Below, one piece after another: positions 51,648-59,618 of a stretch of DNA of 64,000 nucleotides; position 1 is the stretch's first letter, and every line of letters starts with the position of its first letter. The notes under the pieces were generated by a model, which saw nothing but the letters and a program-made list of their open reading frames with translations, did no database searches and had not been told where the DNA came from. This stretch comes from SIG307 sp964609025. GTDB taxonomy: Bacteria; Bacillota; Clostridia; Lachnospirales; Lachnospiraceae. The DNA lies in the NCBI GenBank assembly GCA_964609025.1, contig CAZSQM010000011.1, forward strand, positions 23,915-87,914. Reading direction: 5' to 3'. A program made the position numbers and the translations under genes.

Positions 51648-52361
51648 ATGCGGTTTACGGCAGTAGATATTGAAACGACCGGTCTTTCTCCGGAGAAAGA
51701 AAGAATTATAGAGATTGGTGCGGTAAAATATGCGGACGGTGTGCAGACGGCGGTATTTTCCACCTTAGTGCGTCCGCAGACGGCAGAGCTGCCGGAACGC
51801 ATTACCGCGCTCACCGGAATTACGGAGGCAATGTTAAAGGACGCGCCGGAGGAAGCCGAAGCGATGCGTTCTCTTTTTCATTTTCTGGAAGGAGAGCATA
51901 TTCTGCTCGGTCATAACATACCCTTTGATTATAGCTTTCTGAAAACGGCGGCGGGACGTTTGGGGGAAGTGTTTGACTATCAGGGAATTGACACGCTGTT
52001 TCTGGCAAGACAGTGCAGGCCGGAACTGCCGAGAAAAACACTGACGGCGTTGTGCGAGGAGTATGCGATAACCACCGAATGCGCGCACCGGGCGGAGGAA
52101 GACGCCGTTGCGGCGGCACAGTTGTATTTTCATCTGTTGGAGCAGTTCGGAGAAGAACACGGCGAAGCTTTTTTGCCGAAGCCGTTAGAATACCGTCCGA
52201 AGAAAACGGAACCGGCGACAAAGCGGCAGTGTAGCTACTTAAAAGGAATTATTACCGCCCACGGGCTCGATTTGGCACCGGATTACGGGACGTTGACGAA
52301 AAGTGAGGCTTCCCGGCTGATTGATAAGCTGTTGGCAAAGTACGGCCGGGGCGGGCTTTAA
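51648..52361 (+). CDS. DEDDh 3'-5' exonuclease, DnaQ/PolC-exonuclease-like
   Basis: A 237-residue nuclease with the exonuclease domain of DNA polymerase III epsilon/PolC type (about residues 1-165). Exo I is FTAVDIETTGL (D and E), exo II is GHNIPFDYSFL and exo III is HRAEEDAVAA, giving the DEDDh metal site. The C-terminal 60 residues, after a Pro/Lys-rich linker, form a small helical segment (KRQCSYLKGIITAHGLDLAP). It probably works in DNA repair with nth, which is encoded 3 bases upstream. The stop codon overlaps that of the convergent minus-strand gene by 3 bases. Confidence 0.87.
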   Translation: MRFTAVDIETTGLSPEKERIIEIGAVKYADGVQTAVFSTLVRPQTAELPERITALTGITEAMLKDAPEEAEAMRSLFHFLEGEHILLGHNIPFDYSFLKTAAGRLGEVFDYQGIDTLFLARQCRPELPRKTLTALCEEYAITTECAHRAEEDAVAAAQLYFHLLEQFGEEHGEAFLPKPLEYRPKKTEPATKRQCSYLKGIITAHGLDLAPDYGTLTKSEASRLIDKLLAKYGRGGL

Positions 52362-53122
52362 AACTGTGAAGCCTCCGGGGAATCCAGCAGCTGCTCCAAA
52401 TCCCGCAGGATAGAGGGCTTCATTAAGGTTGAGAGCTGTTCGGCAGATTCCTTTAATTCGGAGATTTTTTGGAGTTCGCCGCTTTCTTTATAAAGTCCGG
52501 CGAGCAGAGTATAAGTACCGGCAATGTCCGAGCCGATGCTTACGGCATAAGAAAGAACCGTAACCGCGTCTTTGGTGTTTCCGGCGGAAGCTAACAGTGC
52601 GCCCCATTTCTGCAAAGCGCGTATCAAGACCGTAAAGTTCTGGTCATAGGCGGTAAGCGGGTCTAAGTTTGCAGTACCGTAGGTAAGGCGCAGCTCCGTG
52701 TTGGAGATGCCGGTCAGGTTCAGAATTTTGCTCCCGGAAAGCGCGCAAATGGTACGCTCCGCTTCGGACAGTTCCTCGGAGAGCGGGGCAAGGTGCTCCG
52801 GTGCAAGAGCATAGGAACTCTCCTGTACGGTCTGCGGCAGCACGGAAAAATCGCCGGAGGCGTCGGAAAATGCGGACGGGGTCTGCACCGCAGAAGAAAT
52901 CCGCTCCGGTCCGTCCGCACCCGGCGTCCAGTAGCGGAACGGAAGGGAGGCATACGGAACGGTAAGGTAGTCCAAAGAAGAGATGTCTTTTTTCGGGACA
53001 AATTTAGACTCGTGTTCCCGTTGCCAAAATTCTTCGGAAGCTTTTTGGGTATTTTTCTCACGGGACTTGCCAAAATGTATAAAAACCAGTATAATAAGCG
53101 TCAGACCGAATAAAATAGCCAT
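52358..53122 (-). CDS. Membrane-anchored protein of unknown function
   Basis: A 254-residue minus-strand protein that I do not recognise. It has one N-terminal membrane helix (about residues 2-16, ILFGLTLIILVFIHFG), a basic polar stretch, and a helical C-terminal half (about 120-254). The last 100 residues contain repeated helix pairs (LIRALQKWGALLASAGNTKDAVTVLSYAV, then TYTLLAGLYKESGELQKI) that resemble tetratricopeptide repeats. It may be a scaffold anchored at the membrane. ATG 53122 is preferred over TTG 53140 because of the AAAGG before it. Its 5' end contains, on the other strand, the promoter of a 32-residue ORF. Confidence 0.68.
   Translation of the reverse strand: MAILFGLTLIILVFIHFGKSREKNTQKASEEFWQREHESKFVPKKDISSLDYLTVPYASLPFRYWTPGADGPERISSAVQTPSAFSDASGDFSVLPQTVQESSYALAPEHLAPLSEELSEAERTICALSGSKILNLTGISNTELRLTYGTANLDPLTAYDQNFTVLIRALQKWGALLASAGNTKDAVTVLSYAVSIGSDIAGTYTLLAGLYKESGELQKISELKESAEQLSTLMKPSILRDLEQLLDSPEASQF
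53067..53095 (+). promoter_or_regulatory. SigA promoter of the 32-residue membrane peptide
   Basis: TTGCCA and a perfect TATAAT are spaced by 17 bases, inside the 5' coding end of the minus-strand gene. Confidence 0.78.
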
Positions 53123-53157
53123 TTCATCACAACCTTTCAAGGAAAAGAGGTGTACTC

Positions 53158-53256
53158 ATGTATAATAAAAAAACAAAGAAAATCATTGCGGCGGTGATTG
53201 CCGGGATTCTGGTACTGACAATGGTAATCCCGTTGTTCGCATCCGCTGTGATGTAA
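53158..53256 (+). CDS. 32-residue single-helix membrane peptide
   Basis: ATG 53158 follows AAGAGGTG and encodes 32 residues: a basic head (MYNKKTKK), one hydrophobic helix (IIAAVIAGILVLTMVIPLF) and the tail ASAVM, ending at TAA 53256. It has its own promoter (53067-53095) and its own terminator (53288-53321), so it is a complete transcription unit. The profile fits small single-pass membrane proteins, like those that anchor or tune larger membrane complexes. No function can be assigned. A signal-peptide-like ASA end is also present, but nothing follows it. Confidence 0.68.
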   Translation: MYNKKTKKIIAAVIAGILVLTMVIPLFASAVM

Positions 53257-53287
53257 AATAAGATATCATATTCACTATATCCGACAG

Positions 53288-53321
53288 GACAGGCGGTGTC
53301 AACCGTCTGTCTTGCTTTTTT
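53288..53321 (+). terminator. Terminator of the small peptide unit
   Basis: GACAGGCGG pairs with CCGTCTGTC over a 6-base loop and is followed by TTGCTTTTTT. Confidence 0.88.
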
Positions 53322-53380
53322 CGGATTTTTTTCCGGCCGGTGTCATATAGTAACAGGAGAGGGTTGATTTCGGAGGGCGC

Positions 53381-54871
53381 ATGGCAAAGAGGATTTTCGG
53401 TTGGTTTGTTGTTTTAAAGGAAAGTGCTTCCTTTAAAACAAAAAAACGCTCCGCGAGGATGCGCACTCGCGCGAGCGGAAGATGTCGCAAGCGACCGCGC
53501 TCGGCGCAAGAGTCCGTTTGCGGACTCTTTGTTCGAATAAGTATCGTTCTTTTTCTGGCGGCGGTCACGGCGGGAAGCAGGATTAAGGCAAGGTGCAGCG
53601 GACAGATAGCACCGGGAGTATGGCTTTTGGGAGTGGACCTTTCGGGAATGAGTCCGGCGGAGGCGGAGGCTGCCGCGGCGGAAAGCCTGCCGGAGTTTTA
53701 TTTGGAACTGACCTGTTCGCTTTTGCCGGAAATGGTCCGGGAGGCGGAGAAAAAAGTACAGGAAGCGGGCGACGACGCCGTTTCCGGCGCCAAGGTCAGG
53801 ATAAGCGGAAACGAATGGTGCCTGACTGTCAAAACGCCTATGGTACGGATGCTTATGGCGGAAACAATGGAAGAGGTGCTTGCCTGCAGCAACGATGTGA
53901 AGGTATGGGAATGGCTCTATGCGGCGGTATTCGGGCGCCCTTTCCGCGTAAGACGGGCGGAGCCGGAGCTTGTCTGGGAGGAACGGTACTTCTCGGAGCT
54001 GCTTTTCAACTGTGCGGAGCTTTTGGAGCGGGAAAAACAGGAAGCGGAAATCGAATGGAAGGATGGGAAAATCATTGTAAAGGAGAGCCGGACCGGCTTT
54101 CGAATTGACACCGGGAGAGTATCGTCGGAGGCAGAGAAGATAATTACACAGGTAACGGAAAAAATAAAAACCGCTCCGGCAGACGGAATCATCATCCGGC
54201 TTACGCTCGGCGGAACTGCCCTTATGCCGAGCCTTTCTACGGCACAGGCGAAAAAATGCGACACGAAGCTGGCGGAGTTTACAACAGGATATCAGGGTGC
54301 CGGGAGCGGCAGGGCGCAAAACATAACGGCAGGGGCAGGGCATCTGAATGCGCGGGTGATTCTGCCGCAGGAGGAATTTTCCACTGCTGCGGCGCTGATG
54401 CCCTTTACCGAACAGAACGGCTATACGGCGGGCGGTACTTACGTCAGCGGGCAGCTTTCGGAAAGCATCGGAGGAGGCGTCTGCCAGCTCTCCACAACGC
54501 TGTACAACGCCCTGCTTCGGACAAAGCTTGAGATTACCGAGCGGTATGCACACTCTATGCCGGTCGGTTATATCCCGCCGGGACAGGACGCCGCCATTGC
54601 GGGGGATTACAAGGATTTGAAGTTTCAAAATACGACGGACGCGCCGGTACTGTTGCTTTGCACGGCAGGCGGAGGACAGGTCCGGGTTACGCTGTACGGG
54701 AGCGCAGAGGCGGCGCGTCGGAACGTTACCATAGAAAGCGTTATGACAGAAAAAACAAAGGAGGGAATGACGGTAGAGGTGTACCGGACAGAAAAGGGGG
54801 AAGGAGGAGAGGGTATCAGGGAAAAGATTAGTACGAACCGCTACCGGTATTTTAAGGGGAATGCTGACTGA
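53381..54871 (+). CDS. VanW-family membrane protein carrying an in-frame palindromic insertion
   Basis: A 496-residue protein with the VanW domain at about residues 300-435 (NARVILPQEEFS, then SESIGGGVCQLSTTLYNALL). It is preceded by peptidoglycan-binding-like alpha/beta regions (about 75-290). VanW proteins are exported and linked to the cell wall; their activity is not well known. ATG 53381 follows GGAGGG. The first 10 residues (MAKRIFGWFV) and the membrane helix (RISIVLFLAAVTAG, from residue 52) are separated by 41 codons encoded by repeat copy B. These residues are basic and low in hydrophobicity, unlike the rest. Without them the N-terminus would be a normal signal-anchor. Confidence 0.85.
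   Translation: MAKRIFGWFVVLKESASFKTKKRSARMRTRASGRCRKRPRSAQESVCGLFVRISIVLFLAAVTAGSRIKARCSGQIAPGVWLLGVDLSGMSPAEAEAAAAESLPEFYLELTCSLLPEMVREAEKKVQEAGDDAVSGAKVRISGNEWCLTVKTPMVRMLMAETMEEVLACSNDVKVWEWLYAAVFGRPFRVRRAEPELVWEERYFSELLFNCAELLEREKQEAEIEWKDGKIIVKESRTGFRIDTGRVSSEAEKIITQVTEKIKTAPADGIIIRLTLGGTALMPSLSTAQAKKCDTKLAEFTTGYQGAGSGRAQNITAGAGHLNARVILPQEEFSTAAALMPFTEQNGYTAGGTYVSGQLSESIGGGVCQLSTTLYNALLRTKLEITERYAHSMPVGYIPPGQDAAIAGDYKDLKFQNTTDAPVLLLCTAGGGQVRVTLYGSAEAARRNVTIESVMTEKTKEGMTVEVYRTEKGEGGEGIREKISTNRYRYFKGNAD
53411..53533 (+). repeat. Palindromic repeat copy B, inserted in frame in the VanW-family gene
   Basis: It shares module alpha with copy A: a perfect 12-bp hairpin (53411-53422 / 53428-53439), seven A, a GC-rich core with stretches identical to copy A, and the hairpin AGAGTCCG-TTTG-CGGACTCT (53509-53528). 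TTTGTT at 53405-53410 recurs at 53528-53533, a possible target duplication. The unit from 53411 to 53533 is 123 bases, 41 codons, with no stop in this frame. Confidence 0.88.
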
Positions 54872-54894
54872 AAAAGTCGGAAACAAAAGAAAAA

Positions 54895-54923
54895 CTAAAG
54901 ATTTCATCCCCCTTGGCCGATAT
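54895..54923 (+). promoter_or_regulatory. Candidate SigD (motility sigma) promoter
   Basis: CTAAA (54895-54899) and CCGATAT (54917-54923, within GCCGATAT) are spaced by 17 bases; the B. subtilis SigD optimum is about 15-16. It lies 78 bases before rfbF. A TATAAT at 54959 lacks a -35. Confidence 0.5.
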
Positions 54924-55000
54924 AAACTCATATAAGTATAGGAAACAGGATTACAGAATATAATGCTGCATGATAGCAGAGAAAACAAGAGAGGGAGCCT

Positions 55001-55774
55001 ATGAAGGTTGTTATTTTAGCGGGAGGCTTCGGAACCCGCATCAGCGAAGAAAGCCACTTAAAGCCAAAGCCGATGATTGACATCGGCGACGCACCGATTT
55101 TGTGGCATATTATGAAGAGCTATTCCCATTACGGGTTTCATGAGTTTGTGATTTGCTGCGGCTATAAGGGACATATCATCAAGGAATACTTTGCGGACTA
55201 TTATCTGCATCGCTCGGATATTACCTTTGATTTTGCCCATAACAACGAGATGATTGTGCACAACAACGTGGCGGAGCCGTGGCGTGTGACGTTAGTGGAT
55301 ACCGGGCTGTATACCCAGACCGGCGGTCGTATCAAGCGTGTACGGGACTATATCGGAAACGAGCCGTTTCTCTGCACCTACGGCGACGGCGTGTCGGATA
55401 TTGATATCACCAAGTTGGTAGAGTTTCATAAGAGCCACGGAAAGATTGCCACGATTACGGCGGTACAGCCGGGCAACAAGTTCGGAGTGTTAGACATCGG
55501 AGAAAATCAGCTGATACAGAAATTTACCGAAAAGGGCAAAGAAGAGGGCGGCTGGATTAACGCCGGTTTCATGGTACTCGGGCCGGAGATTTTTGATATG
55601 ATTGAGGAGGACTCCACAATTCTGGAGCGAAAGCCCTTTGAAACGCTTGCGTCTATGGGAGAACTGGTGGCGTATAAGTACGGCGGGTTCTGGCAGTGCA
55701 TGGATACCCAGCGGGACAAGCACTACCTTGAGGCATTGCTGGAGAGTGGGAAGGCCCCGTGGGTGAAATGGTAA
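55001..55774 (+). CDS. rfbF: Glucose-1-phosphate cytidylyltransferase
   Basis: A 257-residue sugar nucleotidyltransferase that makes CDP-glucose from CTP and glucose-1-phosphate. The N-terminal signature KVVILAGGFGTRISEESHLKPKPMIDIG is seen in pieces, with LAGGFGTR binding the nucleotide and KPKPM following. YGDGVSDIDI carries the metal-binding aspartate region and WQCMDTQRDKHYLE the end. Length is normal. CDP-glucose is the precursor of 3,6-dideoxyhexoses, but the usual next genes (rfbG, rfbH) do not follow within the window. It is G+C-rich like the housekeeping genes, unlike the genes that follow. Confidence 0.95.
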   Translation: MKVVILAGGFGTRISEESHLKPKPMIDIGDAPILWHIMKSYSHYGFHEFVICCGYKGHIIKEYFADYYLHRSDITFDFAHNNEMIVHNNVAEPWRVTLVDTGLYTQTGGRIKRVRDYIGNEPFLCTYGDGVSDIDITKLVEFHKSHGKIATITAVQPGNKFGVLDIGENQLIQKFTEKGKEEGGWINAGFMVLGPEIFDMIEEDSTILERKPFETLASMGELVAYKYGGFWQCMDTQRDKHYLEALLESGKAPWVKW

Positions 55775-55797
55775 AAGTAAGGAAGGAGTAGGATAAT

Positions 55798-57348
55798 ATG
55801 AGACCTTTGGTAACTATATTTACTGTGGCATATAATGCGGAAGGGTATATTCGGGAAACGATTGAAAGCGTGTTAAATCAGGATGAACCAAATATCGAAT
55901 ATTTTATTCGTGATAACGGTTCTACTGACGGAACATATGCCATTATGAAGGAATATGCGGAGAAGGATTCCAGAGTTCGCATTGTCCGCAATGAAGTAAA
56001 CTATAGAAAAGAGGATGGGACATTACTAAATTTGGAAGATTATTGTCCGGATCCTAAGGGTGAATATATCACTTTGTTGGATTCAGATGATTTGTTAAAA
56101 CCAAATTATGTATCCAGATTATACCAAGCTGCAAAACAATGTAATGCAGATATTGCAATTGCAGGGACGGAAATGTTTGCAGATAAATCAGGGGAGATTT
56201 TGCTGGAGAGGTTTCCGAGCGAATTCGTTTTTCATGCAGGCGAAAAGATGAAGGCGGATGATTTTATGGAAACCTATGGGATGTTAAGAACGCTTTGGGG
56301 AAAGTTGTTTCGCACCGAGTTTTTTTTGTCCAAGGTAGGAAGAGCAGAAAAGGCATGGGAGACATTTTATGTTGTTAATGGTGGCGACACGGTGTGGTCA
56401 TTGTCGTTTTTAGGTGATGCGAAATGTGTAGTGAGTATTCACGAGATGTTGCATTGCTATCGCATTAAGCAACAGGGAAATTACCAGGTGGGGAAACCGG
56501 ATGTGGACAGAATAAGGGAAGGTGTAGGCCTTTTTTATGCTGCTGTGGAACTGTTGCCAAAGCTGAAGCTTTCATTTGAAGAAGTGGGAGGATTTTTGTA
56601 TGTAGTACTTTTTTCACATATTAAGGATTTGTTGGACATGGTGAGGAAATCCGTTAGTATGTCAGAGGAGGAACGATTTGCTTTTTGTGAGGCGGTTTTG
56701 ACATGTGACTTATTGATGTCGTTTCCGGGGCAGGAACATATGATAAGGAACTGGGAGAATACGGTGGAAAAGCCAATTTTACAGATTGTATTGAAAAAGG
56801 AATTCGAGTATAATAGAGACATAATAAGTTTCTTACAGGATATTGCGGTCTTTTTTACACAACCGGGTGTGCTTCCGCAGAGTATTAAAGATTTATATCT
56901 GATACAGGGAGTTTTTCATAAGAATAATACATATTATTATGGATTTACTTTCTTAGAGCACCTGAAGAAACGCAAGGAATCCTGGTATACTATCTTTTTG
57001 AATACACCATTGGTAAAACAGAAAAGTATGGCAGTTAGCGGTCCTATACTGAGGGAACTGATACTGAAATCATCAGTGGAGGAGTGTAGTGAACTGAAGG
57101 CGACAATGCTGGATTTATATGATGCAGGTGTGTTAGAAACAGCATTACAGATGGCGTTAAGAATTTTGGAGACGAATCCGGTGGACCCGGAAGGAATCTA
57201 TTTCGGGATGGCGCTTGCTTATGAATTAAAGCAGGATGCACTTCTGAGCATTTTGCTTGATATGCAGAGAAAGTTTTGGCCGTATCATGAAGAATTGAAA
57301 CAGCTGGCAGGGCAAATAATGGAGAAAAAAGATTCTGTGGGAATGTAA
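55798..57348 (+). CDS. Family 2 glycosyltransferase with C-terminal helical extension
   Basis: A 516-residue GT-A-fold transferase. The catalytic domain (about residues 1-230) begins LVTIFTVAYNAEGYIRETIES, continues with RDNGSTDGT, and has the metal-binding LLDSDDLL (DxD). The remaining 280 residues are mostly helical; the end (about 420-515) looks like tetratricopeptide-type helices. It would transfer a sugar from a nucleotide donor to a protein or glycan acceptor in the cytoplasm. The G+C content is visibly lower than in rfbF upstream. No signal or membrane helix is seen. AAGGAGTAGG precedes ATG 55798. Confidence 0.88.
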   Translation: MRPLVTIFTVAYNAEGYIRETIESVLNQDEPNIEYFIRDNGSTDGTYAIMKEYAEKDSRVRIVRNEVNYRKEDGTLLNLEDYCPDPKGEYITLLDSDDLLKPNYVSRLYQAAKQCNADIAIAGTEMFADKSGEILLERFPSEFVFHAGEKMKADDFMETYGMLRTLWGKLFRTEFFLSKVGRAEKAWETFYVVNGGDTVWSLSFLGDAKCVVSIHEMLHCYRIKQQGNYQVGKPDVDRIREGVGLFYAAVELLPKLKLSFEEVGGFLYVVLFSHIKDLLDMVRKSVSMSEEERFAFCEAVLTCDLLMSFPGQEHMIRNWENTVEKPILQIVLKKEFEYNRDIISFLQDIAVFFTQPGVLPQSIKDLYLIQGVFHKNNTYYYGFTFLEHLKKRKESWYTIFLNTPLVKQKSMAVSGPILRELILKSSVEECSELKATMLDLYDAGVLETALQMALRILETNPVDPEGIYFGMALAYELKQDALLSILLDMQRKFWPYHEELKQLAGQIMEKKDSVGM

Positions 57349-57431
57349 ATGAACGGTATTGTTTCTTGACGGCTTTGGCAAGGGAGAAAGAGATATTATT
57401 TGTTTGTGAGAGAACGGAAGAGGATATGCCT

Positions 57432-58703
57432 ATGAATGATTATATACAGTTGATAGCTGAGAAGATACAACAAAAATGCGAAGTGATTTTTTATACCGTA
57501 GGGAGCGGAACATTTGAACACATTCGCGAATTGAAGCATAGATTCGGGTTGCTACCGACATCTGTATGCGATGGTGACAGTAAAAAACAGGGACGTACCT
57601 ATAAGGGATTGGAAGGGATAACGGTTATTTCACCGGGAGAGGCTTTATTGCGCTTCCCAAAGGGGTATTTTTTTATTTCTTCATTGGATTATCGATATCA
57701 AATTATCGGCTATTTAACGGAAGTCTGTGGTGTTGAGCCGGAACGGATTATTAATTATGTGCCGGTAAAAAGAATCAACAGTTGTTCTTTTATCCAAAAG
57801 GCATTGATTTACGACCAGACGGGCGATTTGCGATTTTGTTGGAGAACTCCATGTCCGGCAGTTCCGTCAAACGATGTACTGAAGGTAAATGAGTTGGCAC
57901 AGTTGCGGAATCAGTTAATCGAAACAATAAAAAAAGGAGAGGTTCCGGCACATGAAGCATGCGTAGGTTGTCCGCAATTATCGGAAGAATACTATCCGGA
58001 GGAGCCACTGGCATGGTCAATTAATTATTTTTGTCAGAGTGTATGCAATTACAGATGCTCCTATTGTACGGTTGCCCATTACGAAAAACCAAGTTATGAT
58101 GCAGGAAGACATACGCTGGGAGAAGTAATCGGTGCCTATAAGAAGGAAGGGATTTTATCGCCTGATTATAGTGTTATTTTGTCTACTGCAGGAGAACCGT
58201 TACTTCATCCGAAGAGAAAAGAGTTTTACCAAAGCTTTGACGGCGCAGAACTTGTCATCAATACAAATGGTTCTATTTACGACGCGGATTTGGCGGAGCT
58301 TATGAATGAGAAGAAGGTTCTGTTGTTAATTAGTGTGGATGCCGGTACAGATAAGACATATGCGAAGGTAAAAGGAGTAGACGCTTTCAATAAGGTGAAG
58401 AACAACTTGTCGGCATATTCGAAGGCATCGGTAGGTATTGTTGCGCTGAAATACTTATTTGTACCGGGAGTGAATGATAATCCGGAGGATGTAGATGGAT
58501 TCATTCGTTTCTGTGAGGATGTAGATGCTATGTTTGTCGTGGTATCCGTTGATTATTACAGCGTAGGCAACGTGACAGAGCAAACAAAAGAAATGATTGG
58601 TCGTTTAAGTCAGGGTTTGTCTGAGCGAACTATTCTTTGTGTCCCATATACAGCTTGGGAAACAGCGGAATATGCCGGAAAAATGCGGGAACTGATGAAA
58701 TGA
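57432..58703 (+). CDS. Radical SAM protein with N-terminal Rossmann-like module and leading auxiliary cysteines
   Basis: A 423-residue protein from ATG 57432 (ribosome site GGAAGAGG; an open frame reaches TTG 57366). Residues about 15-110 form a Rossmann-like module (VIFYTVGSGTFEHI, then CDGDSKKQGRTYKGLEGI). A cysteine group C136, C141, C177, C180 precedes the radical SAM core, whose CxxxCxxC is C205, C209, C212 (VCNYRCSYC). The AGEPLLHP and INTNGS motifs follow. The stretch IYDQTGDLRFC resembles a SPASM entry, so the auxiliary cluster domain seems to lie before the core rather than after it. It may modify a sugar or peptide by radical chemistry. Confidence 0.8.
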   Translation: MNDYIQLIAEKIQQKCEVIFYTVGSGTFEHIRELKHRFGLLPTSVCDGDSKKQGRTYKGLEGITVISPGEALLRFPKGYFFISSLDYRYQIIGYLTEVCGVEPERIINYVPVKRINSCSFIQKALIYDQTGDLRFCWRTPCPAVPSNDVLKVNELAQLRNQLIETIKKGEVPAHEACVGCPQLSEEYYPEEPLAWSINYFCQSVCNYRCSYCTVAHYEKPSYDAGRHTLGEVIGAYKKEGILSPDYSVILSTAGEPLLHPKRKEFYQSFDGAELVINTNGSIYDADLAELMNEKKVLLLISVDAGTDKTYAKVKGVDAFNKVKNNLSAYSKASVGIVALKYLFVPGVNDNPEDVDGFIRFCEDVDAMFVVVSVDYYSVGNVTEQTKEMIGRLSQGLSERTILCVPYTAWETAEYAGKMRELMK

Positions 58704-58738
58704 TTTAATGCTACACAGAGTTGAGTACGGAGGTTTAA

Positions 58739-59617
58739 ATGAAAAAGGTAGTTATTTTCGGAGCCGGCGATTTGGGGCGGTGTTTTTACGAAATATATAA
58801 AGAATGTTTTGAAATCTTATTTTTTGTTGATAACCGGATATATGAACCTCTGAAGAATGTACCGGTGTTGCATCCGGAGGTATTGAGGACGACGGAATTT
58901 GATGTGGTGTATATTGCGAGCGCGCATGGATTGCAGGCAATATATAAGCAGTTGGTGAATGAATTGGGTGTACCGAGTACGAAAATTAATCGGGTTTGGG
59001 GAGAATCGCATATCCAGGATTTCTTTATTAACCCGCGAATTCGTTTTTTGGAAGATTATGCGGAGTATTGTTACCTGCATGGGATTGATGGAGCTTGTGC
59101 TGAAGTTGGTGTCTGTCGGGGCGATTTCGCAGCAGAAATAAATAGAGTGTTTTCTGACAAAAAGCTCTATTTGTATGATACCTTTGAGGGCTTTGATACC
59201 AGAGATTTAGTTGTAGAACAGAGAATGAATCAGAATTATTCTGCAATCAATCAATGGGTGAATGACGGAAGTATGGCGTTTACTGACACTTCTGTTGAAA
59301 TAGTGAGGAATCGGCTTCCTTTTCCTGAGCAAGTGGTAATTAGAAAAGGATTTTTCCCGGGAACATTTGACATGAATCATGATGAGAAGTATGTGTTTGT
59401 AAATCTCGACACGGATTTGTATCAACCGATTAAGGACGGGTTAGAGATATTTTATCCGAGAATGGTAACAGGCGGAGTTATCCTGATTCATGATTATTAT
59501 TCTATGTTATACGGAGTAGCAAAAGCAGTAGAAGAGTTTGTAAATGGCCGCAATTTGGTTGCGATGCCAATCGGGGACCGAAAGAGTATCGCAATCATAA
59601 AAACAGAGGAAAAGTAG
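58739..59617 (+). CDS. TylF/MycF-like methyltransferase with N-terminal Rossmann-like module
   Basis: A 292-residue, probably two-domain protein. Residues 1-85 form a Rossmann-like module (KKVVIFGAGDLGRCFYEIY, then FFVDNR). Residues about 95-290 match the TylF macrocin O-methyltransferase family: ACAEVGVCRGDFAAEI binds SAM, LYLYDTFEGFD is conserved, and VNLDTDLYQPIKDGLEIFYPRM with GGVILIHDYYSM carries the metal-binding aspartates. It likely methylates a sugar hydroxyl. The start follows ACGGAGGT. The next gene begins one base after the stop. Confidence 0.85.
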   Translation: MKKVVIFGAGDLGRCFYEIYKECFEILFFVDNRIYEPLKNVPVLHPEVLRTTEFDVVYIASAHGLQAIYKQLVNELGVPSTKINRVWGESHIQDFFINPRIRFLEDYAEYCYLHGIDGACAEVGVCRGDFAAEINRVFSDKKLYLYDTFEGFDTRDLVVEQRMNQNYSAINQWVNDGSMAFTDTSVEIVRNRLPFPEQVVIRKGFFPGTFDMNHDEKYVFVNLDTDLYQPIKDGLEIFYPRMVTGGVILIHDYYSMLYGVAKAVEEFVNGRNLVAMPIGDRKSIAIIKTEEK

Positions 59618-59618
59618 C

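Noticed and set aside
53414..54988. A 524-codon open frame on the minus strand opposite the VanW-family gene
   Set aside because: It runs antisense through a clear gene, has no ribosome site, is rich in Arg, Pro and Cys as expected for a shadow frame, and resembles no family.
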